This document shows, piece after piece, positions 1 through 6,091 of a stretch of DNA of 6,806 bases (its first letter is position 1; each line of letters starts with the position of its first letter). The stretch spans positions 4,423-11,228 of the forward strand of contig WFMA01000149.1 of NCBI GenBank assembly GCA_009177195.1, in the 5' to 3' direction. The position numbers and the translations under genes are program-made. The stretch comes from Bacteroidales bacterium (GTDB taxonomy: Bacteria > Bacteroidota > Bacteroidia > Bacteroidales > Muribaculaceae). The notes under the pieces were generated by a model. The model did not search any database, was not told the DNA's origin, and saw only the letters and a program-made list of their open reading frames with translations.

Positions 1-40
1 TTAAAATAATAGCTTGTCATTCAGCGGGAAATGCGTTATT

Positions 41-54
41 ATGTTTTTAAACAT
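41..54. promoter_or_regulatory. Palindrome ATGTTT-TT-AAACAT, possible operator
   Basis: The two 6-base arms are perfect inverted repeats around a 2-base TT centre. A second imperfect palindrome (AAAC-GT-GTTT) follows at 55-64. The site lies about 90 bases upstream of the EF-G2 start, a plausible place for an activator or repressor dimer. EF-G2 of Bacteroides thetaiotaomicron is reported to accumulate in carbon starvation, so a carbon-responsive regulator would be a logical occupant. I do not recognise a known binding consensus, and palindromes like this arise often in AT-rich DNA. Confidence 0.25.
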
Positions 55-83
55 AAACGTGTTTCTCGCTTTTTTCAATAAAT

Positions 84-115
84 TTTCATAATTTGCGTTT
101 GGATAATTACTTTTT
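84..115 (+). promoter_or_regulatory. Weak candidate Bacteroidota promoter for EF-G2
   Basis: TTTC (84-87) lies 20 bases before TACTTTTT (108-115). Against the Bacteroidota pattern TTTG-N19-21-TAnnTTTG this matches 3 of 4 and 5 of 6 fixed positions with correct spacing. Transcription would begin near 122, giving a leader of about 19 bases before the ATG. Other near matches exist in the same T-rich stretch (79-86, 89-95, 40-47) but lack a good -33 element at proper distance. It is a guess from pattern matching only. Confidence 0.3.
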
Positions 116-140
116 TTGATAATTAAAACTCTCTAATAAC

Positions 141-2297
141 ATGAAAGTTTACCAAACAAACGAAATTAAAAACATAGCCTTGCTTGGTAGCAAAGGCTCG
201 GGTAAAACCACGCTCGCAGAGTCAATGCTCTATGAGTGTGGAGTGATAAAACGCCGCGGCAATGTGGAAGCAGGCAACACTGTAAGCGACTATTTTCCGG
301 TGGAGAAAGAGTATGGCTACTCTGTTTTCTCTACCATTTTTTATGCCGAATTCGGAGGAAAGAAGCTTAACGTGATCGACTGCCCGGGAAGTGACGACTT
401 CGTAGGTAACGCAATCACAGCTCTTAATGTCACTGACACCGGCGTGATTCTCGTTGACGCTCAATATGGCGTTGAAGTGGGCACCCAGAATATATTCCGT
501 ACCACCGCTTCACTTAAAAAACCGGTCATTTTCGCATTGAATCAGCTTGATGGAGAAAAAGCCGATTATGAGCACGTGATTGAGCAGATGCGTGAAATAT
601 TCGGTCCTAAAATCACCCCTATTCAATATCCGCTTAACGTGGGTCCCGGATTTAATGCGATGATCGACGTGCTTCTCATGAAGAAATATTCATGGGGTCC
701 CGATGGCGGTGTGCCTAAAATCGAAGAGATACCTGCTGAAGAAATGGAACGCGCCAGCGAGTTGCATCAGGCACTGGTTGAAGCAGCAGCTGAAAATGAC
801 GAAACGCTTATGGAGAAATTCTTCGACCAGGGACACCTGACTGAGGATGAGATGCGCGAAGGAATCCGCAAAGGATTGATTGACCGCTCGATTCTTCCCG
901 TGTTCTGCGTAAGCGCGCTCAAAGACATGGGTGTTCGCCGCATGATGGAATTCCTTGGCAACGTAGTGCCTTTCGTAGAAGATATGCCAGCTCCTGTCGA
1001 CACTGCCGGTGATGAAGTGAAACCCGACAGCAATGGTCCGTTGTCGTTGTTCATGTTTAAGACCACTGTTGAGCCCCACATCGGTGAAGTGAGCTACTTT
1101 AAGGTAATGAGCGGAACATTGACTCCCGGAGTGGATTTGACCAACGTGGATCGCGGCAGCAAAGAGCGAATCGCTCAGATATTCTGTGTATGCGGACAAA
1201 TCAAGACTCAGGTTGACAAACTTTGCGCCGGTGATATAGGCGCGACTGTGAAGCTCAAAGACGCTCGCACCGGAAACACTCTTGACGAGAAGGGATGTGA
1301 ATATAAATTTGACTTCATCAAGTATCCCGCTCCGAAATATCAACGCGCCATACGCCCGGTGACTGAGAGCGACGCTGAAAAATTGAGCGAGATTCTCACC
1401 CGCATGCATGAGGAAGATCCTACTTGGGAAATACAGCAGTCTAAGGAATTGAAACAGACAATTCTTTCAGGACAGGGTGAATTCCACCTGCGCACATTGA
1501 AATGGCGTGTAGAGAACAACGATAAACTGCCCATCATTTTCGAAGAGCCGAAGATTCCTTATCGTGAAACTATCACTAAAGCCGCTCGCGCCGACTATCG
1601 TCACAAGAAGCAGTCGGGTGGCGCCGGTCAATTCGGTGAAGTGCATTTGATCATCGAGCCTTATTATGACGGCATGCCTGCACCCGACACTTATAAGTTC
1701 GGCAATCAGGAATTCAAGATGAACGTGCGCGACACTCAGGAAATACCTCTTGACTGGGGAGGAAAACTGGTGGTGCATAACTGTATTGTCGGCGGCGCTA
1801 TCGACGCTCGCTTCATCCCCGCTATCGTCAAGGGATTGATGGATCGCATGGAACAAGGACCGTTGACAGGCTCTTATGCGCGAGATGTTCGCGTGTGCAT
1901 ATATGATGGAAAGATGCATCCGGTTGACTCAAATGAAATCTCATTCCGTCTTGCAGGAAGAAATGCGTTCAGTGAAGCGTTCCGCAACGCCAATCCCAAG
2001 ATTCTGGAACCGGTATATGACGTTGACGTGATGGTTCCCGCCGATGTTATGGGCGATGTGATGAGCGATCTTCAGGGCCGTCGCGCCATAATCATGGGAA
2101 TGTCGAGCGAAAACGGTTTTGAAAAGATTTCAGCCCGTGTTCCTCTTAAAGAGATGTCAAGCTATTCAACTGCGTTGAGTTCAATCACCGGTGGAAGATC
2201 ATCGTTCACCATGAAGTTCTCTTCATACGAGCTTGTTCCTTCTGATGTTCAGGAGAAGCTGCTCAAGGCATATGCTGAAGCTAATACTGAAGACTGA
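141..2297 (+). CDS. Elongation factor G paralogue (EF-G2 type), divergent GTPase domain
   Basis: A 718-residue translational GTPase with the full EF-G domain order: G domain (about 10-285), domain II (299-381), domain III (396-478), domain IV (about 483-605) and domain V (about 620-700). Visible motifs are the P-loop G16-S-K-G-S-G-K-T-T24, G4 as N134-Q-L-D137 (usual NKxD), G5 as S258-A-L260, and a domain IV signature YRHKKQSGGAGQFGE near 486-500. The domain IV tip His appears kept (H593 in KMHPVDSNE), so it should still act in tRNA-mRNA translocation. Unusual are switch I (EKEYGYS at 55-61, where canonical EF-G has EQERGIT) and G3 (D80-C-P-G-S-D-D-F, where canonical EF-G has DTPGHVDF). The catalytic His is therefore Ser84. 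Bacteroides thetaiotaomicron has an EF-G2 reported to support translocation without GTP hydrolysis and to accumulate in carbon starvation, and this looks like its counterpart. It could instead be a ribosome-recycling EF-G. The ATG at 141 fits the family N-terminus. Confidence 0.93.
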   Translation: MKVYQTNEIKNIALLGSKGSGKTTLAESMLYECGVIKRRGNVEAGNTVSDYFPVEKEYGYSVFSTIFYAEFGGKKLNVIDCPGSDDFVGNAITALNVTDTGVILVDAQYGVEVGTQNIFRTTASLKKPVIFALNQLDGEKADYEHVIEQMREIFGPKITPIQYPLNVGPGFNAMIDVLLMKKYSWGPDGGVPKIEEIPAEEMERASELHQALVEAAAENDETLMEKFFDQGHLTEDEMREGIRKGLIDRSILPVFCVSALKDMGVRRMMEFLGNVVPFVEDMPAPVDTAGDEVKPDSNGPLSLFMFKTTVEPHIGEVSYFKVMSGTLTPGVDLTNVDRGSKERIAQIFCVCGQIKTQVDKLCAGDIGATVKLKDARTGNTLDEKGCEYKFDFIKYPAPKYQRAIRPVTESDAEKLSEILTRMHEEDPTWEIQQSKELKQTILSGQGEFHLRTLKWRVENNDKLPIIFEEPKIPYRETITKAARADYRHKKQSGGAGQFGEVHLIIEPYYDGMPAPDTYKFGNQEFKMNVRDTQEIPLDWGGKLVVHNCIVGGAIDARFIPAIVKGLMDRMEQGPLTGSYARDVRVCIYDGKMHPVDSNEISFRLAGRNAFSEAFRNANPKILEPVYDVDVMVPADVMGDVMSDLQGRRAIIMGMSSENGFEKISARVPLKEMSSYSTALSSITGGRSSFTMKFSSYELVPSDVQEKLLKAYAEANTED

Positions 2298-2325
2298 TAA
2301 AGTCAGAAATCTTCACCTAAAATAG

Positions 2326-2358
2326 AAACCGGGGCTTGCTGCTGCAATCCCCGGTTTT
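2326..2358. terminator. Bidirectional rho-independent terminator between EF-G2 and marC
   Basis: Nine perfect base pairs, AAACCGGGG (2326-2334) with CCCCGGTTT (2349-2357), are followed inward by one C/T mismatch and four more pairs (TTGC with GCAA) closing a TGCT loop. The GC core is flanked by T on the + side (2355-2358) and by A-rich sequence on the left that reads as a broken T tract on the - strand. It lies 28 bases past the EF-G2 stop and 26 bases past the marC stop, so it should end both convergent transcripts. Confidence 0.88.
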
Positions 2359-2383
2359 CATAATGCGCTATTCGTTTATAGGA

Positions 2384-3034
2384 TCAGAACAAACCGTTTC
2401 CGGCTTTGATTATATCGATCATAATCGGCTTCAATCCGCCCACGAAGCATTCCACGGCAATCACCATCAGTATAAGCCCCATAAGGCGCATCATCACGTT
2501 GTTGCCTGTTTCGCCAAGAATCCCAACAAGCTTAGTCGAGGCTCTTAGAATCAGATAGGTTATGAGGTATATGACAGCGATACTAAGAATAAGCGTCACT
2601 TTCATTTGCCATGAATTGGCATCCTCCATCAACATGATTCCGTTAGCGATGGCTCCCGGTCCACAGAGCATGGGGATTGAGAGTGGGGTGATAGAAATGT
2701 CATTTGCGTAGACTTTGACTTCCTCTTCTTTCAGTTTTGTGTTGGAATATCGCGCATGGAGCATGTCATAACCTATTTTCATGATTATGATGCCTGCGGC
2801 AATGCGGAAACCGTTGGCTGAGATTCCAAACAGAGAGAACAGAACCTGTCCGCATACGGTGAATCCAATTAAAATTATGAACGAGATAACAGTCGCTCTC
2901 TTGACAATTTGATTTCGCTGATCATAGTCCATCCCTTTAGTCATGGACAATAGCACCGGCATGGTTCCCAGCGGGTTGGTCAACGTGAAGAACGATGTTA
3001 AACAGATAAATGCAAAGGGAAGCAAATTTTCCAT
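2384..3034 (-). CDS. MarC family (UPF0056) inner-membrane protein
   Basis: A 216-residue, very hydrophobic protein with about six predicted membrane helices (roughly 4-24, 46-70, 74-90, 113-135, 144-165 and 183-205) and a short charged loop at 93-112. Family motifs are visible: N20-P-L-G-T24 at the end of the first helix and ITPLSIPMLCGPGAI (115-129) in the fourth, with Pro and Gly residues breaking the helices as in LysE-like transporters. Length fits the family (about 200-220). MarC was named from the E. coli multiple antibiotic resistance locus but is not itself established as a resistance determinant. Its substrate is unknown, so no transport function is assigned. It is the last leftward gene, 95 bases after the TIGR03915 gene, with its own promoter candidate, so it is probably at least partly independent of the genes before it. 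Confidence 0.93.
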   Translation of the reverse strand: MENLLPFAFICLTSFFTLTNPLGTMPVLLSMTKGMDYDQRNQIVKRATVISFIILIGFTVCGQVLFSLFGISANGFRIAAGIIIMKIGYDMLHARYSNTKLKEEEVKVYANDISITPLSIPMLCGPGAIANGIMLMEDANSWQMKVTLILSIAVIYLITYLILRASTKLVGILGETGNNVMMRLMGLILMVIAVECFVGGLKPIMIDIIKAGNGLF

Positions 3035-3041
3035 ATATACA

Positions 3042-3059
3042 CCACATTTTTGATTGTGG
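3042..3059. promoter_or_regulatory. Inverted repeat CCACA-N8-TGTGG upstream of marC, possible operator
   Basis: Five-base perfect arms (3042-3046 and 3055-3059) are separated by eight bases. The repeat sits directly downstream of the predicted marC -7 box (3060-3067), across the expected transcription start near 3053, and ends 7 bases before the ATG. This is a classic position for a repressor, or it could be a weak hairpin at the 5' end of the mRNA. No regulator family could be assigned. Confidence 0.35.
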
Positions 3060-3090
3060 CAAAATTAATATTATTTTTTCTCTCGGCAAT
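3060..3090 (-). promoter_or_regulatory. Bacteroidota-type promoter for marC
   Basis: On the minus strand, TAATTTTG (3067 to 3060) is a perfect match to the -7 consensus TAnnTTTG. It is preceded at a 19-base gap by ATTG (3090 to 3087), 3 of 4 matches to the -33 TTTG. The predicted start near 3053 leaves a leader of about 19 bases before the marC ATG at 3034. This suggests marC is transcribed on its own as well as, or instead of, by read-through from the upstream genes. Confidence 0.55.
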
Positions 3091-3129
3091 CACGATGCGT
3101 CGAAATTTTCCTGCTCCCGTCGCCCTTAA

Positions 3130-3903
3130 TCACAATTTTCCATTCATCTCGGTAAGATACTTCCAGTATCTTACCGGCATGTCCTGTCGCTGCTTGCGAG
3201 GATTGAGCCGCTCGATTATAGCCGTATATTTGAAATAGGCACGCCATAATTCTTGAAAAAGGAGTTCCTCGGAATCGAGTTGCTCTTCAGAGAGTTTTCC
3301 CGATGTCATATATTGCATTCCACGGTCGAGTCTGATTTGCTTCAATTCCTGAGTGTCATAGAAATATCCATAATCACGCAAGCGGTCGTAAATGATGAAT
3401 CGCTGGTCGGCAAAGCGGTCTTTAAAATGATGCAGTGTCATGGGGAGAATATCGAACAACGGTTCTATCATGGCGAAATAGGTGCCGTCGACACCTTTCT
3501 GGAATCTTAGGAATTGCAAAATTCTATGAGCCTCCCCTCTCACTCTCCGGCACTCTTTCAATACCGCCAAGACGGCGGGGTCAGAAAAATCGGTTTCTAT
3601 TGATTTTTCTGAAACTACCGCACGACAGATAAAATTGAACGCTTGCCATGGAAATTCAGGATTGTCCGTAAGGTATGCCGAAAGTAAGGCGCTTCTCGCT
3701 CCGGTTGATATTACTTTGCCAAGTTTCCTCCACACACGCCGAGCTTTTGCTTCGTCAGTCGCCACTTCGTGCATTGAATCATAGAAAAGCGGCATTGCGT
3801 CATTCTCCCGATATAGCCCATCAGGTTTCTCCTTTCGCTCGAATGAGTCAAAGACAGCGGTGAGCAATCCATCGAATGTACCGTCAAATTTGAAAATAAT
3901 CAT
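3130..3903 (-). CDS. TIGR03915-family 'DNA metabolism' protein (DUF4130), partner of the radical SAM protein
   Basis: A 257-residue soluble, basic, probably all-helical protein. Recognisable family features are the N-terminal FKFDGTFDGLL (4-14), a central basic stretch RRVRGEAHRILQFLRFQ (119-135), and a C-terminal W220..YF(K)YT..IERLNPRKQRQDMPVRYWKYL segment (220-250). Members of this family are known almost always beside the TIGR03916 radical SAM protein, as here. In many genomes they are fused to a C-terminal uracil-DNA-glycosylase-like domain. This one ends without that domain, so it is the short form. Its ATG overlaps the stop of the radical SAM gene (ATGA, 3900-3903), pointing to translational coupling and a fixed stoichiometry. 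No catalytic residues are known to me. A role as DNA-binding or scaffold partner in repair or modification is inference. The coding sequence contains an 11-base perfect inverted repeat (3581-3612). Confidence 0.88.
   Translation of the reverse strand: MIIFKFDGTFDGLLTAVFDSFERKEKPDGLYRENDAMPLFYDSMHEVATDEAKARRVWRKLGKVISTGARSALLSAYLTDNPEFPWQAFNFICRAVVSEKSIETDFSDPAVLAVLKECRRVRGEAHRILQFLRFQKGVDGTYFAMIEPLFDILPMTLHHFKDRFADQRFIIYDRLRDYGYFYDTQELKQIRLDRGMQYMTSGKLSEEQLDSEELLFQELWRAYFKYTAIIERLNPRKQRQDMPVRYWKYLTEMNGKL
3581..3612. repeat. Perfect 11-base inverted repeat inside the TIGR03915 gene
   Basis: TCAGAAAAATC (3581-3591) and GATTTTTCTGA (3602-3612) are exact reverse complements around a 10-base loop (3592-3601). 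In the mRNA (minus strand) they could form a hairpin followed by the rest of the gene. It encodes ordinary-looking protein (around SEKSIETDFSD, residues 98-108). The stem is AT-rich with few GC pairs, so stability is moderate. It may be chance. Confidence 0.6.
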
Positions 3904-5156
3904 GAGAAATCCAAAGTGAGCTGCATGGGATTTATATTACTTTTACGGCTTACTAACTGTCGGCGCACATACTCGGGAGAAACGTCGCCGATTGACGGCG
4001 CCATCAACTCTCCGCAAGTTATAAAGTATTTCGCGCGATTCATTGCCACGCCTATTTTCTTGAGATTGTAGGACGTGAGACGGCGGAATTTGCGAGCGTT
4101 GACAATTAGCAACGCCGACTTCACTCCTATGCCCGGCACCCGAAGAATCATTTCGTAAGGCGCCTTGTTGATGTCGACCGGGAACGCTTGCGGATTTCTC
4201 AATGCCCATCCAAGTTTCGGATCTACCTCCAGATCGAGATTCGGATTATCGGGTTCGGTTATCTCCTCCGCTTTAAAATGATAGAAGCGCATGAGCCAAT
4301 CAGCTTGATAAAGGCGGTTTTCCCTGACAAGAGGCGGTTGCTTCAATGCGGGCAACCGATTGTCATATTCATTGACAGACACGTATCCTGAATAGTACAC
4401 TCTTCTCATCGTAGGCATGCTGTAGAGCGACGATGAGACCTGGAGTATCTGGCGGTCGGTATCGGGCGACGCTCCAACGATCATCTGAGTGCTTTGTCCG
4501 GCAGGAACAAACCGAGGGACATGCCGCATACGTTTTCGGTCTTCAGCGCATTCCAGCACCCCCTGCCTGATGTAGCCCATCGGCTCATAAACGCTTTTAT
4601 GGTCTTTTTCGGGAGCAAGATATTTGAGCGATTCTTCGCGAGGAATCTCAATGTTGACACTCATTCTGTCGGCATATCGACCGGCTTCGTTAACCAGTTC
4701 CCGAGAAGCCCCCGGAATGCTTTTGAGATGTATGTAACCATTGAAATGATGCACTTCCCTCAAATCTTTTGCAATGCGTGCGATTCTCTCCATAGTATAA
4801 TCAGGATTGCGCACGACTCCCGAGCTCAAGAACAATCCCTCGATATAGTTGCGCCTATAGAATTCCATGGTTATGTTTACTATTTCGCTTACCGAGAGAG
4901 TGGCTCGCGGAATGTCATTGCTGCGACGATTTATACAGTAAGCGCAATCATACATGCAATAATTGGTCAACATGATTTTCAGCAGAGAGATGCACCGTCC
5001 GTCGGCAGCGAAACTGTGGCAAACGCCGACTCCTCCAACGGTGTTTCCAACTCCGCCGGATTTGTTGCTTCGGACTGTGCCGCTCGACGAGCAAGACACG
5101 TCGTATTTAGCTGCTGCGGCAAGTATTTTCAATTTTTCAAGAACCGTTTCTGTCAT
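3900..5156 (-). CDS. Putative DNA modification/repair radical SAM protein (TIGR03916 family)
   Basis: Called from the ATG at 5156 (418 residues). The frame is open to an earlier ATG at 5186, but its first ten residues (MLSQWLTLPI) are unlike the family, while MTETVLEKLKILAAAAKYDVSCSSSG fits it in two parts (MTETVLEKLK, then ILAAAAKYDVSCSSSG). The radical SAM cluster motif is C67-M-Y-D-C71-A-Y-C74, the canonical CX3CX2C binding a [4Fe-4S] cluster and S-adenosylmethionine. Three more Cys (22, 46, 55) precede it and may bind a second metal centre. A helix-hairpin-helix with VPGIG (about 339-345) followed by AxxIxxxR implies non-specific DNA binding. The last residues, QLTLDF plus Ser, resemble a beta-clamp-binding motif. 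Family members pair with TIGR03915, often linked to uracil-DNA-glycosylase-like domains, hence the repair proposal. The chemistry and substrate are unknown. The gene lies 48 bases after the YhcC-type gene and overlaps the next gene by 4 bases. Confidence 0.9.
   Translation of the reverse strand: MTETVLEKLKILAAAAKYDVSCSSSGTVRSNKSGGVGNTVGGVGVCHSFAADGRCISLLKIMLTNYCMYDCAYCINRRSNDIPRATLSVSEIVNITMEFYRRNYIEGLFLSSGVVRNPDYTMERIARIAKDLREVHHFNGYIHLKSIPGASRELVNEAGRYADRMSVNIEIPREESLKYLAPEKDHKSVYEPMGYIRQGVLECAEDRKRMRHVPRFVPAGQSTQMIVGASPDTDRQILQVSSSLYSMPTMRRVYYSGYVSVNEYDNRLPALKQPPLVRENRLYQADWLMRFYHFKAEEITEPDNPNLDLEVDPKLGWALRNPQAFPVDINKAPYEMILRVPGIGVKSALLIVNARKFRRLTSYNLKKIGVAMNRAKYFITCGELMAPSIGDVSPEYVRRQLVSRKSNINPMQLTLDFS
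3906..3923 (-). other. Candidate beta-sliding-clamp binding motif QLTLDF at the C-terminus
   Basis: These codons encode QLTLDF, one residue from the end of the radical SAM protein. The pattern resembles bacterial clamp-binding motifs: the hexapeptides QLSLPL (Hda) and QLVLGL (C-terminus of Pol IV) and the C-terminal QVELEF of E. coli Pol III alpha. A flexible tail (SRKSNINPM) precedes it, as is usual for such motifs. A short motif can occur by chance, so this is inference, though its terminal position in a predicted DNA protein adds weight. Confidence 0.5.
4071..4169 (-). other. Helix-hairpin-helix DNA-binding motif in the radical SAM protein
   Basis: Residues 330-362 (counting from the ATG at 5156) read KAPYEMILRVPGIGVK followed by SALLIVNARKFRRLT. 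The L-x-x-V-P-G-I-G-x-x-x-A-x-x-I-x-x-x-R pattern is the helix-hairpin-helix of RuvA, UvrC and endonuclease III type proteins, which contacts the DNA backbone without sequence preference. The following basic residues (R355, K356, R358, R359) support this. Confidence 0.8.
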
Positions 5157-5204
5157 AATAGGCAAAGTTAGCCATTGGCTGAGCAAGAAATCGACACTGC
5201 TGAG

Positions 5205-6089
5205 TTAAAAAGAGTTTAACGCATTGCGAAGTTTATTGACAAACTCATGATTCTTCATTCCCCATTTCGGATAGATGAGCAGATTCTCAGGAGACTGGCT
5301 TGTGAAACGCTCTATCGCAATTGCCGGATTGATTCGTTTGACTATCTCGACGCACAACTCAATATAATCATCGACGGTGAAACGAGGGATATTGTAGACA
5401 CCTTCGCTAACATCACGAGCCATTCTGGTTCCACGAATAAGTTGCAGTTGATGAAATTTCACAGTCGAAACAGGCAGCATTGAGAGCGCATCGACAGTTC
5501 CAAGCATCATTTCGCGAGTCTCCCTCGGCAATCCCATTATGAAATGGAGCCCAACGAGAATCCCTTTTGCCGCCGTTCGGTTGACAGCGTCGACCGTCTG
5601 CTCCCATGTGTGACATCGGTTAATGAGCTCAAGCGTTGAATTATGGGAGGATTCGGCTCCGTATTCGATCAGCACAAATGTTCTGCGATTCAATTCGGAA
5701 AGGTAATCGAGCAGTGAGTCGGGCATGCAGTCGGGACGTGTGCCGATGATGACACCCACCACATCCTCTACTGAAATCGCTTCCTCATAAAGTTGCTTCA
5801 ACCGTTCTATCTCGCCATGCGTATTGGTATAGGCTTGAAAATAGGCGAGATATTTCATTTCGGGATATTTTTTCCCGAAAAAATGTTTTCCTTCGCAAAG
5901 TTGCTGCGTAACAGTTTTTTGAGGACGACAATATTCAGGATTGAATGTTTGATTATTGCAGTAAGTGCATCCGCCAGAGCCAACCGTGCCGTCACGATTA
6001 GGGCACGAAAAGCCGGCATTAATGGATATTTTCTGTACTTTACAATCAAAATGCTCCCTGAGGAACATACTGAAGTCCCTATATTTCAT
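5205..6089 (-). CDS. TIGR01212-family radical SAM protein (YhcC-like)
   Basis: A 294-residue protein close to the length of E. coli YhcC (about 309). The iron-sulfur cluster Cys are C29, C41 and C44 in SCPNRDGTVGSGGCTYCNN, the widely spaced C-x11-C-x2-C form of this family in place of CX3CX2C, related to the Elp3-like radical SAM group. Other family stretches are GTRPDCMPD (116-124), IEYGAESSHNSTLELINRCHT (141-161, given here as the conserved radical SAM core), HFIMGLPRET (182-191), VKFHQLQLIRGTRM (210-223), and a C-terminal RFTSQSPENLLIYPKWG (261-277). The substrate is not established to my knowledge. The ATG overlaps the aroC stop by one base (TAATG, 6087-6091), so it is probably translated from the aroC message by reinitiation. 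It precedes the TIGR03916 gene by 48 bases, and so shares a transcript with it in all likelihood, though a functional link is not shown. Confidence 0.92.
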   Translation of the reverse strand: MKYRDFSMFLREHFDCKVQKISINAGFSCPNRDGTVGSGGCTYCNNQTFNPEYCRPQKTVTQQLCEGKHFFGKKYPEMKYLAYFQAYTNTHGEIERLKQLYEEAISVEDVVGVIIGTRPDCMPDSLLDYLSELNRRTFVLIEYGAESSHNSTLELINRCHTWEQTVDAVNRTAAKGILVGLHFIMGLPRETREMMLGTVDALSMLPVSTVKFHQLQLIRGTRMARDVSEGVYNIPRFTVDDYIELCVEIVKRINPAIAIERFTSQSPENLLIYPKWGMKNHEFVNKLRNALNSF

Positions 6090-6091
6090 TA
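6087..6091 (-). promoter_or_regulatory. TAATG stop-start overlap, aroC to YhcC-like gene
   Basis: The aroC stop TAA (6091-6089) and the next ATG (6089-6087) share one base. No Shine-Dalgarno-like run is visible just upstream, so termination-reinitiation is the likely way the second gene is translated. This decides the start of the radical SAM gene. Confidence 0.75.

Larger units (their letters stand above)
1..140. other. AT-rich intergenic leader upstream of the EF-G2 gene
   Basis: This non-coding stretch is strongly AT-rich. No open frame of note and no RNA gene could be recognised. It holds a perfect short palindrome (41-54), a second weaker inverted repeat just after it (55-64, AAAC-GT-GTTT), and several poly-T runs with near matches to the Bacteroidota -7 box. 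No Shine-Dalgarno-like purine run precedes the ATG at 141, which is usual in Bacteroidota. What lies upstream of base 1 cannot be seen. Confidence 0.7.

Noticed and set aside
690..1409. Long minus-strand open frame (239 codons) opposite EF-G2
   Set aside because: It lies wholly within the well-supported EF-G2 gene, has no recognisable domain, and its composition is that of an antisense shadow of a codon-biased gene.
2336..2548. Short plus-strand open frame after EF-G2
   Set aside because: It begins inside the terminator hairpin and runs antisense into the marC gene; low-complexity His-rich product with no support.
3032..3063. Alternative marC promoter TTTG-N20-TATATATG on the minus strand
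   Set aside because: Spacing and bases match well, but the -7 box would contain the marC ATG itself and the transcript would begin inside the gene. The upstream match (3060-3090) is consistent with the start codon.
4494..5171. 225-codon plus-strand open frame opposite the TIGR03916 gene
   Set aside because: Antisense to a gene with clear radical SAM and helix-hairpin-helix motifs; no family features of its own.
5157..5186. Ten-residue N-terminal extension of the TIGR03916 protein from the ATG at 5186
   Set aside because: The extension has no family-like sequence and overlaps the promoter-like TAACTTTG; the ATG at 5156 gives the expected N-terminus. Not excluded by experiment.
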